Source of the DNA: Micavibrio aeruginosavorus_D
Lineage (GTDB): Bacteria; Pseudomonadota; Alphaproteobacteria; Micavibrionales; Micavibrionaceae
Reading direction: 5' to 3'
Length of the DNA stretch: 64,000 nucleotides
NCBI RefSeq assembly: GCF_051245535.1
Contig: NZ_CP195303.1
Location: 1,054,001 to 1,118,000 of the forward strand
Shown here: in pieces, positions 25,962 through 33,747 of the stretch
Position numbering within the stretch: position 1 is the stretch's first letter
How the letters are laid out: each line of letters begins with the position of its first letter
Translations under genes and position numbers: made by a program
Notes under the pieces: generated by a model
What the model was told of the DNA's origin: nothing
The model's input: only the letters and a program-made list of their open reading frames with translations
The model's database searches: none

Positions 25962-26741
25962 TTATTTTTCCAACTGCGCCACTTTATCCTGCGCCCGGCA
26001 TCCCTTGAGAACCTTGCCAAAACGCTCATACTCATCCGGTGTATCCACCAGATGATTGCGGCGGTCCATTTCTTCGCTGGCCAGTTCGGTGAAATACACC
26101 TGAATAAAATCATCCATACCCGCCTCCATCGCCGTAAAATGCAGGCGGATTTTATCGTGTGGAAGATAATTATTCCCCTCCATCTCACGAATGATTGCGG
26201 GCAAATCCTTGCGCATCTTTTCCACGGCGGCTTTCACCACATCCACATTTGTTGTGTGGTGTTTCAACTCGTGCATCTGGATTTCATTAAACGCACATGT
26301 TCCAACCTGATAATCGGATGGGATGTAAATAAGCGTGCGATAGAAAATATTGACTTCAATCTGCCTGAAAAACGGGCACTGATACCCGCCATAAGGGCCG
26401 TATGATTTGCTAAACATCGATGCGCGGCTGGTCATGGCCAAACCACCATGCGCTTGCCCCTTGGTTACAAATTGTGATGGTTTGTAAACAGACGTCAAAC
26501 CGTTCCGGGCCAACCACTCCGATGTTGATTTGCCGCCGTCACGGTTCAGCCACGCAATCGAACGGGACAAATCGTAAATCGGCTCTTCTTCCAAGGTTAG
26601 ATTGATTGTAATCGCCGTCTGGCCGGGTTTGTTGGCGTGACAGCCCTTGCGGTCAGAAAACACTTCCTGCGCAGACGCCGGCGCGCCAACCATGATGGCG
26701 GCACAGGCACAGGCCAATACAGACAAACCACGAAAAATCAA
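25962..26741 (-). CDS. Secreted protein with HExxH motif (putative zinc peptidase)
   Basis: A signal peptide (LSVLACACAAIMVGAPASAQ) leads a ~230-residue periplasmic or secreted protein. QMHELKHHTT contains HExxH (H-E-L-K-H), and EMDRRNHLVDT further on has acidic residues that could complete a site. The pattern recalls the DUF922-type predicted proteases, but I am not sure of the family. TTG at 26741 was chosen with GGGGGC 5 bases upstream. A longer frame from a TTG at 26783 begins inside a perfect hairpin and is less likely. Predicted activity is inference from HExxH only. Confidence 0.65.
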   Translation of the reverse strand: MIFRGLSVLACACAAIMVGAPASAQEVFSDRKGCHANKPGQTAITINLTLEEEPIYDLSRSIAWLNRDGGKSTSEWLARNGLTSVYKPSQFVTKGQAHGGLAMTSRASMFSKSYGPYGGYQCPFFRQIEVNIFYRTLIYIPSDYQVGTCAFNEIQMHELKHHTTNVDVVKAAVEKMRKDLPAIIREMEGNNYLPHDKIRLHFTAMEAGMDDFIQVYFTELASEEMDRRNHLVDTPDEYERFGKVLKGCRAQDKVAQLEK

Positions 26742-26752
26742 AACGTGCCCCC

Positions 26753-26784
26753 GTTGCACAATACAATCGAAAGTATTGCGCAAC
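26753..26784. promoter_or_regulatory. 12-bp inverted repeat upstream of the HELKH protein gene
   Basis: On the plus strand GTTGCACAATAC (26753-26764) is opposed by GTATTGCGCAAC (26773-26784), one G-T mismatch in 12. It lies 11 bases upstream of the TTG start, so it could be an operator or a leader hairpin. Confidence 0.5.
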
Positions 26785-26817
26785 GGAATGAATGAACCGT
26801 TAAAGCCCTCACCCCAA

Positions 26818-26844
26818 AGGAAAACCGGGGCTTTTGGCCCCGGT
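26818..26844 (-). terminator. Rho-independent terminator (minus strand)
   Basis: ACCGGGGC (26824-26831) pairs with GCCCCGGT (26837-26844); on the minus strand it is followed by TTTTCC. It terminates the 26877-27356 gene. Confidence 0.75.
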
Positions 26845-26876
26845 CTATCGTATCGTTATCAGTGTTCCCTAACGTC

Positions 26877-27356
26877 TTACTTAGGTGAGTATCCCATTTT
26901 GGTACAGACTTCACGAACGGCATCGCTCTGCACGTCGGCGGCAACATCATTCACCTGCCCCGCGCTAATGGTACCCTTACGAACCATTTCATTGATTTTG
27001 GCTTTTGCTATGCGGGTCGTTTCATCGGACGCATATTCACCAAAAGTGCACGACAAGAAGTTCCCTTCATATTTGTCGGTTTGGTTTTTTGTAGCCTCTT
27101 GATGCTCAAGCTCGCACAACCCGGTGGTCACCATATCGCGGGCCTTGTCTTCCATGGCCTCAACATCCGCACGGGGAAAGCCCTGTTTAACAAGGTCTTC
27201 CAAAACTTCGTGCGTATACTTGTTTGTTTCATCGTCGTATTGGATGCGGGCTTTGCAGATAGACATGAAAGTATTGCTCGGCTCTTCCGCTGCGGCCGCA
27301 TTTGTTACGCCGACCAGGCCCGCCAGAACAAATACCCCAACCAAATTTTTAATCAT
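26877..27356 (-). CDS. Hypothetical secreted protein, 159 aa
   Basis: The family is not recognised. The signal peptide is MIKNLVGVFVLAGLVGVTNA with cleavage near AAAA-EEP. The mature part is helical and acidic and holds four cysteines (SICKARI, GLCELEH, LSCTFGEY, EVCTKMG) that could form two disulfides in the periplasm. It has its own terminator and sits among other exported unknowns between ftsY and mtaB. Confidence 0.7.
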   Translation of the reverse strand: MIKNLVGVFVLAGLVGVTNAAAAEEPSNTFMSICKARIQYDDETNKYTHEVLEDLVKQGFPRADVEAMEDKARDMVTTGLCELEHQEATKNQTDKYEGNFLSCTFGEYASDETTRIAKAKINEMVRKGTISAGQVNDVAADVQSDAVREVCTKMGYSPK

Positions 27357-27433
27357 TTACTTTTACTCCATATAAATAAAGGTCGCGCTTGGTACACCAG
27401 AACGCCCTTTGTTGGCAATTTTTATTTATGGCA

Positions 27434-28081
27434 TTAAACCGGGCTGAACGGGGCGCGGCGCAGAACGGGATCGCCCTGCTCCACCGTCACTTGCTGCACC
27501 TGAAACAGGCGTTTATCACCGATCTGGCACGGGCCAAAACGGTACAGGCTGCAATTGCCGACTTCCTTCATGCCATGGAATGTCTTTGTGATCTGCGCCA
27601 AGGCGTAGAACAACCCACCATGGGCAACAACCAGCGGCGGTGTCTGGGTATTCAATGCAGCAGCTTCGTCCTGCATCTGCCCCAAGGCCATCAGGATACG
27701 GCGCATATAGGCTTGCTGCGTTTCGCCGTCCTGCGGCTCGTCCCCGCGCTCAAACTGTTCGCGCAGGACGTAATATTTCTGCTTGTTCCACGACCCCAGA
27801 CCCTGTTCGCGCAGATCATAGATCATGTGAACATCGGCCCCGATTTCCGAAGCGACGATGCTGGCGGTTTTGAACGCGCGCTGTAGCGGGCTTGAGAATA
27901 TAACGGTCGGCTTGTTATCCATCGTTAAAATGGTTTGCGCCAAATCATAAGCCTGCTCACATCCCTTATCGGTCAGCGGCACGTCCCATTCGCATCCGGC
28001 GACGCGGTTAAAACGGTTGGCTTTGCTTTCGCCATGGCGGGCCATGTAAAACGGTGCGGAAAACGCACGATCCAGTTTCAT
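27434..28081 (-). CDS. Histidine phosphatase family protein (phosphoglycerate mutase-like)
   Basis: The RHG motif is MARHGESKANRFN near residue 14, with the His nucleophile. PLTDKGCEQAYDLAQ, FSSPLQRAFKTA and VVAHGGLFYAL (second catalytic His) complete the 2H-phosphatase active site. The substrate cannot be read from the sequence; the family includes sugar phosphatases and cofactor-dependent mutases. Length 215 aa is typical of a phosphatase. It lies 25 bases downstream of mtaB on the same strand and is probably co-transcribed with it. Confidence 0.85.
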   Translation of the reverse strand: MKLDRAFSAPFYMARHGESKANRFNRVAGCEWDVPLTDKGCEQAYDLAQTILTMDNKPTVIFSSPLQRAFKTASIVASEIGADVHMIYDLREQGLGSWNKQKYYVLREQFERGDEPQDGETQQAYMRRILMALGQMQDEAAALNTQTPPLVVAHGGLFYALAQITKTFHGMKEVGNCSLYRFGPCQIGDKRLFQVQQVTVEQGDPVLRRAPFSPV

Positions 28082-28106
28082 TGATTCACTTTCTCTAATT
28101 TATCTC

Positions 28107-29363
28107 TTAAGCGACGCGACCAATTAAATGTTGCCCGTCAACGCCCTCGATTTTTACGGTGACCAGTGTCCCTGCATCAAATGAACCATCCGCCAGTTTG
28201 ACCTCGGCGAATTGTTCGGTGCGGCCCATGTTATCTTTTTCCATCAGGACAGTGCGCACCATGCCCACCTGATGTTGTAAAAACTTCTGCATCTGGCGTT
28301 CGCCCGCTTCGCGCAATTGCGCGGCGCGGTCTTTACGCACTTGTTTTTCCACCTGCGGCATACGGGCCGCCGGGGTTCCCGGGCGTTCCGAATACGGGAA
28401 GACGTGCAGGAACGTCAGATCGCATTCATCAACAATGCGCAGCGTGTTCGCAAACATCTCGTCCGTTTCCGTCGGGAAACCGGCGATAATATCCGCACCG
28501 AACACCATATCCGGGCGCAAATCGCGGGCGCGTTTGCACATATCAATGGCGTCCTGACGCAAATGGCGGCGTTTCATGCGTTTCAGGACCATATCGTCGC
28601 CCGCCTGCAAACTGACATGCAGATGCGGCATCAAACGCGGTTCCTCGGCAATCAGCCGCCATAAATCATCGTCAATTTCCACCGGGTCCAGTGAGGACAG
28701 TCGCAGCCGCGGCAGATCGGGCACCAAAGCCAGCACACGGCGGATCATTTGCCCCAGCGTGGGCGAACCCGGCAGGTCGGGACCATAGGACGTTACATCC
28801 ACCCCGGTCAAAACGATTTCGCGAAACCCTGCTTTGACCAAATGGCGGGTCTGTTCAACGATTTCGCCGATGGGCACAGACCGGGAATTGCCGCGACCAT
28901 AAGGGATAATGCAAAAGGTGCAGCGGTGGTCACAGCCATTTTGAACCTGCAGGAACGCACGCGTCTGCCCCTCGAACCCATCGACCAGATGGCTGGCGGT
29001 TTCGCGCACGGCCATGATGTCGTTGACCACGACCTTCTCCGTCGGCGGCGCGCCCCATGTTTCGGCTTTCAGTTTCAGATCGTTGCCGATGACCTGATCC
29101 ACCTCGGGCATGCCGCCGAAGCTGGCCGGATCAATCTGCGCGGCGCAGCCGGTGACAATAATACGGGCATTCGGGTTATCGCGGCGGGCGCGGCGAATGG
29201 CCTGACGCGCCTGACGCTCGGCTTCCTTCGTCACGGCGCAGGTATTAAAGATAATTGCGTCTTCAATCCCGGCATTTTTGGCATGGGTGCGCATCACCTC
29301 GCTCTCGTAGGTATTGAGGCGACAGCCAAAAGTGACAATTTCCGGGTCTTTTTTACCGTGCAT
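28107..29363 (-). CDS. mtaB: tRNA (t6A37) methylthiotransferase MtaB
   Basis: Radical-SAM enzyme converting t6A37 to ms2t6A37 in tRNAs reading ANN codons. The N-terminal UPF0004 domain starts EIVTFGCRLNTYESEVM. The radical SAM cluster motif is CDHRCTFCIIPYGRG (CxxxCxxC), and a TRAM domain closes the protein (FAEVKLADGSFDAGTLVTV, partial here). The start at 29363 (MHGKKDPE) is chosen by family alignment, since the extra 28 residues from 29447 have no similarity. No strong ribosome binding site is seen. Length 418 aa fits. Confidence 0.94.
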   Translation of the reverse strand: MHGKKDPEIVTFGCRLNTYESEVMRTHAKNAGIEDAIIFNTCAVTKEAERQARQAIRRARRDNPNARIIVTGCAAQIDPASFGGMPEVDQVIGNDLKLKAETWGAPPTEKVVVNDIMAVRETASHLVDGFEGQTRAFLQVQNGCDHRCTFCIIPYGRGNSRSVPIGEIVEQTRHLVKAGFREIVLTGVDVTSYGPDLPGSPTLGQMIRRVLALVPDLPRLRLSSLDPVEIDDDLWRLIAEEPRLMPHLHVSLQAGDDMVLKRMKRRHLRQDAIDMCKRARDLRPDMVFGADIIAGFPTETDEMFANTLRIVDECDLTFLHVFPYSERPGTPAARMPQVEKQVRKDRAAQLREAGERQMQKFLQHQVGMVRTVLMEKDNMGRTEQFAEVKLADGSFDAGTLVTVKIEGVDGQHLIGRVA

Positions 29364-29493
29364 GATTACTTTGCATTTTATGAAGTTGCCCCCTTTTGAC
29401 CATAGATGACCCCCGAATTTCAATAAAATTCCATATCTTCCCCACATTTGGGGGAGATAATGGAATCATGGGCAAATCCCAAGGGAGATCGTG

Positions 29494-29757
29494 ATGATTT
29501 TTGACAACCCGTATATCAAGGACACGCATCTGACGTTTATCGTCGACCATTTTGGCCGCACGGTGCCTGTTCTGGTGATTGAAACGACCGTGGACATCCC
29601 CGAAACCATGGACGAAATCAAGGATCATCCGACCCTAGAGCTCATTGAAATGCTGGCCGAACTGCAAAGTTTTGCCACCTATGACGACCGGGCCGAATTT
29701 CGGCAGGTCCGCGTGATCAGCCCCCATATGATCCACCCGGAAGCCGGTCATGCGTAG
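29494..29757 (+). CDS. Hypothetical protein, 87 aa
   Basis: The family is not recognised. It is a small acidic soluble protein (FIVDHFGRTVPVLVIETT, then a helix around MDEIKDHPTLELIEMLAEL). AAGGGAG lies 6 bases before the ATG at 29494; a GTG at 29491 is a poorer choice. It ends before a triple repeat and a strong terminator, so it is a single-gene unit divergent from mtaB. Confidence 0.6.
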   Translation: MIFDNPYIKDTHLTFIVDHFGRTVPVLVIETTVDIPETMDEIKDHPTLELIEMLAELQSFATYDDRAEFRQVRVISPHMIHPEAGHA

Positions 29758-29782
29758 ACCTCTCCTTTCCTAGGTTTCTGCG

Positions 29783-29806
29783 TACCCGAATACCCGAATA
29801 CCCGAA
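29783..29806. repeat. Three tandem copies of TACCCGAA
   Basis: The octamer TACCCGAA occurs three times without spacing directly between the 87-aa ORF and its terminator. No function is evident. Confidence 0.7.
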
Positions 29807-29818
29807 CCCCCCGTTTCC

Positions 29819-29871
29819 GGGCCAGCCACCCCACCCGATCCGATCCCCGTTGGCTGGCCCGGGCTTTTTTT
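29819..29871 (+). terminator. Rho-independent terminator with large loop
   Basis: GGGCCAGCCA (29819-29828) pairs with TGGCTGGCCC (29851-29860), followed by GGGC and an uninterrupted T run. Confidence 0.85.
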
Positions 29872-29902
29872 CCAAAAAACCCGGATAAGCCAGTCCTTTT
29901 AT

Positions 29903-29931
29903 TTGACATATTACATAACCCCTGCTAGCCT
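29903..29931 (+). promoter_or_regulatory. Promoter of the tandem Cys/His protein genes
   Basis: TTGACA (29903-29908) and TAGCCT (29926-29931) are 17 bases apart, directly after the preceding terminator. The start point would fall near 29938, leaving a short leader with GGGAG before the TTG at 29963. Confidence 0.55.
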
Positions 29932-29962
29932 CTCCCCAATAAAAGATTAACAGGGAGCAGCC

Positions 29963-30550
29963 TTGGGCGCGTTTCAAGAATTTCATCCTTCGCTGGATCA
30001 TCTTCTGGTCCGCCCGGTTTTTATCACCGAGGCGGCCCCCATCCGCACGACCCCGCGCCGCCTGAACCTCGCCTTCAACGGCGCCGCATGGAACATGCAC
30101 GGTTTTTTACAGGATCAAACCAATTGCTACGCCTATGCCCTGAACTGCCCGGAGGCTGGATGGGCCATTCCCGGTCAATTGGCCGGTCAGAAACGAAGTG
30201 CGCCGGAAAACATCCATGTGTCGGTACGCACCATTCGCCATCGTTTGATCAAAGATGGGCTGATCTCCATTACAGAACAACAGGCCCTGTCAGGAAAATT
30301 TCACGCTATCGCTGTTGTGATTAGCCCAAACCGCGATTGCCATTTTTACCGCCGCGATATGGATGGAACATGGTCGGACAAAGGCGGGCGCGACATGGCC
30401 ACCCGTAATCCCACTATCACCGTGCCGTCGCGCGATGCACTGGACCAGAAACATTTGAAATTCGGCGGGTACTACGCCGTACCGCCGCACGGCATTCAAT
30501 ACCGCCCACGCTTGCGCATTCCTGAACCTTTATTACAGCTTTTCGGATAA
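29963..30550 (+). CDS. Hypothetical protein with Cys/His papain-like pattern, tandem paralogue 1
   Basis: It is paralogous to the next gene along its whole length (FNGAAW, TNCYAYAL, HAIAVV, DGTWSDK, KFGGYY/KFAGYY, RLRIPEP/RLSIPAP). The order is an invariant Cys in TNCYAYAL, a His in KFHAIAVVI and the HFYRRDMDGTWSDKGG strand pair. This resembles NlpC/papain-like proteins whose motifs read N-C-Y-A-Y-A-L ... H ... W-S-H-K. A peptidase or amidase role is inference. The start is TTG at 29963 with GGGAG 5 bases upstream. No signal peptide is visible. Confidence 0.7.
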   Translation: MGAFQEFHPSLDHLLVRPVFITEAAPIRTTPRRLNLAFNGAAWNMHGFLQDQTNCYAYALNCPEAGWAIPGQLAGQKRSAPENIHVSVRTIRHRLIKDGLISITEQQALSGKFHAIAVVISPNRDCHFYRRDMDGTWSDKGGRDMATRNPTITVPSRDALDQKHLKFGGYYAVPPHGIQYRPRLRIPEPLLQLFG

Positions 30551-30555
30551 CGACC

Positions 30556-31149
30556 ATGCCCTATGATGGATATAGCGACCGTGAATTAAACGACATGATC
30601 CGTCCGGTTCATCATCTGGACCCGGATTTAACGAATGTGTGTTTCCCCACGCCCCACCGTGCGTTTAACGGGGCGGCATGGTCAACCTATTCCCGATTAC
30701 AACAAAACACGAATTGCTATTGCTACGCGCTCGGTTTTCCCGACATGGGCAACGCACAGCCGGGCAGTCTGGTTTATTCCGAACCCACCTACAGCGACGC
30801 CAGCGAAGGCTTCACCGTTTTCAACGATGAAGACATCCGCGATCGTATTGCATCCGATGGTTTGATTATGATTTCAGAGGAAGATGCCCTGTCCGGCAAT
30901 GTCCACGCCATTGCCATGACGGTTGCCACGGATGATGATTTTCACTTCTTCCTGCGCGATGCGGATGGCACATGGTCGGACAAGATGGGCAACAAGGCCG
31001 TGCAGAAGAACCCGCACATCACCATTCCATCCAAACACGCTTTGACCGACCGTTACAAAAAATTCGCCGGGTATTACACAATCCCCACGCAGGGCGTTGA
31101 TTACACGCCGCGCCTTTCGATTCCGGCCCCGGTTCTACGTTTGTTCTAA
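30556..31149 (+). CDS. Hypothetical protein with Cys/His papain-like pattern, tandem paralogue 2
   Basis: This is the second copy, 5 bases after the first and clearly one transcript. The conserved TNCYCYALGFP, VHAIAMTV and HFFLRDADGTWSDKMG blocks match paralogue 1, while the N-terminus (MPYDGYSDRELNDMIRPVH) and the middle loop (EPTYSDASEGFTVFND) have diverged. The putative catalytic Cys is followed by a second Cys here. Its stop overlaps the end of dapF by 4 bases. The pair may be an effector and regulator or two effectors of similar target; nothing more can be read from the sequence. Confidence 0.7.
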   Translation: MPYDGYSDRELNDMIRPVHHLDPDLTNVCFPTPHRAFNGAAWSTYSRLQQNTNCYCYALGFPDMGNAQPGSLVYSEPTYSDASEGFTVFNDEDIRDRIASDGLIMISEEDALSGNVHAIAMTVATDDDFHFFLRDADGTWSDKMGNKAVQKNPHITIPSKHALTDRYKKFAGYYTIPTQGVDYTPRLSIPAPVLRLF

Positions 31150-31970
31150 GCGGCCATAACACCCGCAAACACATCGGTCGCGGCCCCGGTCATCAGGATA
31201 TGGCCATCATCTTCGCGGATATGGAAGAACAGCGATCCGCCATCCAGCACGACCTCAACATCGCGCCCGATCAAGCCACGGCGCAAAGCCGCCGCCGCGG
31301 TGGCACACGCGCCAGACCCGCACGCCTGCGTCACGCCCGTGCCGCGTTCCCATACACGCATGCGGATTTTGGTGGGGGAGATTACCTGTGCAAATTCAAC
31401 GTTCGTGCGTTGCGGGAACATGGCGTGGCGCTCCACCGACGGGCCCAGATGTTCAATACTCAGATCTTCAACATTGTTCACAAAGAACACGCAATGCGGA
31501 TTGCCCATGTTAATCGCCACCGGATCGGACAGCGTATCGCCATCCCCAATCCCCAGATGCAGCGTGTCGCGTTCTTCCGACAACGGAATTTCATTCCACG
31601 CCGTGCGCGGCGCGCCCATATCGACAGTCACCAGACCGCCATCGGCTTTACTGGATGGCAGAATGCCGGACACGGTTTCAATGACGCAGGCCGCCTTCCC
31701 GCTTTCTTCCATCAACACCTTGGCCACGCACCGCGTTCCATTGCCACACGCCCCAGCCTCGGACCCGTCCGGGTTATAAATGCGCATAAAAATATCGGTG
31801 CCCGGCGTTTTCGGCGGCTCCATCACCATAACCTGATCGCAGCCGATCCCCCGACGACGATCCGCCAACGCCCGCGCCAGATCAGGCCCAACATTCATTT
31901 TGCCATCCCGGACATCCAGAACGACAAAATCATTGCCCAAACCGTGCATTTTGCGAAATTTTAAAGCCAT
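31146..31970 (-). CDS. dapF: Diaminopimelate epimerase
   Basis: It converts LL- to meso-diaminopimelate for lysine and peptidoglycan synthesis. Both catalytic cysteines are present, in GACGNGTRCVA and ACGSGACAT. The N-terminal FRKMHGLGNDFVVLD is the family signature. The ATG at 31970 is chosen since GGGGAG is 7 bases upstream; the frame opens five codons earlier at 31985. Length 274 aa is standard. In many alphaproteobacteria mtaB follows directly; here the tandem Cys/His genes and a small ORF lie between. Confidence 0.96.
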   Translation of the reverse strand: MALKFRKMHGLGNDFVVLDVRDGKMNVGPDLARALADRRRGIGCDQVMVMEPPKTPGTDIFMRIYNPDGSEAGACGNGTRCVAKVLMEESGKAACVIETVSGILPSSKADGGLVTVDMGAPRTAWNEIPLSEERDTLHLGIGDGDTLSDPVAINMGNPHCVFFVNNVEDLSIEHLGPSVERHAMFPQRTNVEFAQVISPTKIRMRVWERGTGVTQACGSGACATAAAALRRGLIGRDVEVVLDGGSLFFHIREDDGHILMTGAATDVFAGVMAA

Positions 31971-32047
31971 GGCGGAACTCCCCAACTATTCAAAAAGACT
32001 CAAAGGCCATAGATTGATATACCACCTATATCTGGATATGATCCAGC

Positions 32048-32548
32048 ATGGAAATTTGGTCTATTTATTTAAAAATTTGGTATTGGGCATATCTTTTCAG
32101 CGTGCCGATCATTATTTTTTCGGTGGGGAAAAAAGCGCCGACATGGCTGAAATCAGGGCGCCTGCTATTTTCAATTGTCCTTTTACCCATCCTGACAATT
32201 CCTACCAACTATGCCAGAATGCAAACAACACAAAATTTCGGCGGCCACGATTACAATTGCTGGATTTACGATCTTTACGCATTCCTCCTCGTTGCAGGAA
32301 TTTCTGTTATTTATACGGGCTGGTGGGAATTAGCGTGGCGTTTCTTGCACAAGCAAGTCTGTGGGACTATTAAAAATGATCTCACGCACAACACCGCCAG
32401 CAACATCGTCATTTTTATATCGGGCTTTATAACCCTTAATTTTGCACTGATCACGTTGGGTTATAAACACAGCGCCGATCTGGCGTTTGATGTTTTTTGG
32501 GCCATCAAAGGATTTGTTTACCTTGAAATCATTCCATTAGCCTGCTGA
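32048..32548 (+). CDS. Small multi-pass membrane protein, candidate immunity protein
   Basis: About four transmembrane segments are visible (IWYWAYLFSVPIIIFSVG, LLFSIVLLPILTIP, YAFLLVAGISVIYTG and IVIFISGFITLNFALITL), with no recognised family. Codon use is AT-rich compared with flanking genes. It converges on and overlaps by 12 bases the end of the PG-binding/MuF-like protein at 32537-33493. That position suggests it protects the producer from this protein, but opposite orientation is unusual for toxin-immunity pairs and the role is inference. The ribosome binding site is weak (GGAT). Confidence 0.65.
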   Translation: MEIWSIYLKIWYWAYLFSVPIIIFSVGKKAPTWLKSGRLLFSIVLLPILTIPTNYARMQTTQNFGGHDYNCWIYDLYAFLLVAGISVIYTGWWELAWRFLHKQVCGTIKNDLTHNTASNIVIFISGFITLNFALITLGYKHSADLAFDVFWAIKGFVYLEIIPLAC

Positions 32549-33493
32549 TTTGATCGAACCTGTAACCCGAGTGGTCCACACCCCTGTAATTGGATAAGGA
32601 TTACGGCCAATTTCCGTGGCCCATATAACAGCATCCCCTACGACATTATCCGGGAGAACATCGGGATCAGAAGTACCGATGAGAGTCTGTCTGATACTTG
32701 CAAAATCTGTGAACTCATCATCAAGTAAATAATGGGCCGTTGCCTCAATATGCAGAACACCTTCATTCCTTTTAACAGTACCATTAAACCTCCCACGTAT
32801 GACGGCGTCACCAATAGAAAAAACGACTTCTTGGAAATTATATGATCGTTCCCAAGTATCGCTAAAGTTACCAATCTGGACCTGTCTGGCTTTATCAGCA
32901 ATCTGCTTTTCGACTTTATGGAACATCGTCTTTTTAGCGTGCCATATGATCTCTACAAGCCAACCAATTTCAGGCAATGTAACCTCTCGCCCATTACCGT
33001 ATTTCCAGTGATTGATAAAATCTTCATCTGTCCATTGATATGAAGCTTGTTGTAAGGAGCTGATGACAACTTGCTTTAAGCCATCTGCAGCGCCCACTGG
33101 CTCAGCCCAACACCGACAACCAAATTCCTGTTGCGGATCGGGATCATCGCTCCATTTCCGCTTGGTGCCGTTGAGGGCGGCATGCGCACCACGCACGCGG
33201 TCATCGCCCACTGTCCGCCAGATATACTCGCCGTCCGGGGCGTTTTCGATGGCCGCATTCAGGGCCGTGAGCGTTTCATCGTCCGGTTTGGCCGTGCCCG
33301 TGGCGGACAGGCCGTGGGCGGATTGGAAGGATCGCAGGGCGTCAAACACGGCCCGGTCCACCGTGCCGGTGATGCCGGTGGCATCATAGGGGTGGTAATA
33401 GCCGAGGCGGTTGAGCGCCTTCTTCATCTGGCGCACGTCAAATTCATCCGCTTTGCCGTTGCTGGCAAAGGGTTTTAACAGACTGATTTTCAT
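32537..33493 (-). CDS. PG-binding domain plus MuF-like motif plus novel C-terminal domain (candidate polymorphic toxin)
   Basis: Residues about 18-80 are a peptidoglycan-binding domain (KKALNRLGYYHPYD, FDALRSFQSAHGLSATG). Next comes a segment like the C-terminal end of phage Mu gpF/SPP1 gp7 minor head proteins (RGAHAALNGT followed by EFGCRCWAEP), a module used as a linker in polymorphic toxins. The remaining ~170 residues (SFQWTDEDF-like start at YQWTDEDFINHWKYG, ending ITGVWTTRVTG) are not recognised; they mix one helical and one beta-rich half. AGGAAA stands upstream of the ATG. No signal peptide is visible. The effector role is inference. Confidence 0.7.
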   Translation of the reverse strand: MKISLLKPFASNGKADEFDVRQMKKALNRLGYYHPYDATGITGTVDRAVFDALRSFQSAHGLSATGTAKPDDETLTALNAAIENAPDGEYIWRTVGDDRVRGAHAALNGTKRKWSDDPDPQQEFGCRCWAEPVGAADGLKQVVISSLQQASYQWTDEDFINHWKYGNGREVTLPEIGWLVEIIWHAKKTMFHKVEKQIADKARQVQIGNFSDTWERSYNFQEVVFSIGDAVIRGRFNGTVKRNEGVLHIEATAHYLLDDEFTDFASIRQTLIGTSDPDVLPDNVVGDAVIWATEIGRNPYPITGVWTTRVTGSIKSAG

Positions 33494-33520
33494 GAGATTT
33501 TTCCTGAATTTTGGACATAA

Positions 33521-33567
33521 AAAAGCCCCGCTGCGCCGGAATTTGGGCGCAATGGGGCTGAAAACAG
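33521..33567 (-). terminator. Terminator-type hairpin in the leader of the candidate toxin (minus strand)
   Basis: On the minus strand AGCCCCATTGCGCC is followed by GGCGCAGCGGGGCT and six Ts, ending about 28 bases before the toxin ATG. No gene is seen to end there, so it may attenuate toxin expression or close a short RNA. Confidence 0.65.
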
Positions 33568-33613
33568 GACAATATTCCTATATTGGGGCACTATTGTCAA
33601 GTCTCAAAAACTC

Positions 33614-33693
33614 CGTCATTGCCCGGTTTATCCGGGCAATCCATGGAATGGCCGGGCTCTGTATGGATCCCCCGGATAAACCGGGGGATGACG
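33614..33693. repeat. GTCAT...ATGAC-type palindromic repeat, copy 3
   Basis: The arms CGTCATTGCCCGGTTTATCCG and CGGATAAACCGGGGGATGACG are imperfect inverted repeats around GCAATCCATGG and CCGGGCTCTG. It lies between the toxin leader and the ffh promoter. Confidence 0.8.
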
Positions 33694-33718
33694 ACTGAAA
33701 TAATAAGGCCCAAAATCC

Positions 33719-33747
33719 TTGACATCCCCGCCCCAACCCCTTAGTTT
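33719..33747 (+). promoter_or_regulatory. Candidate promoter of ffh
   Basis: TTGACA (33719-33724) is followed 17 bases later by TAGTTT (33742-33747). It would start the ffh-rpsP-rimM-trmD transcript about 100 bases before the ffh ATG. The leader (33755-33850) holds GCAGTGCC...CTCACTGCGG repeats of unknown meaning. Confidence 0.5.

Noticed and set aside
29783..29806. Possible CRISPR or iteron array from three TACCCGAA copies
   Set aside because: Only three 8-base copies with no spacers; no cas or replication gene nearby.
31900..32373. 157-aa plus-strand ORF overlapping the dapF start
   Set aside because: It runs through the dapF start region and is a different frame of the 32048-32548 membrane protein, with which it competes; no family features.
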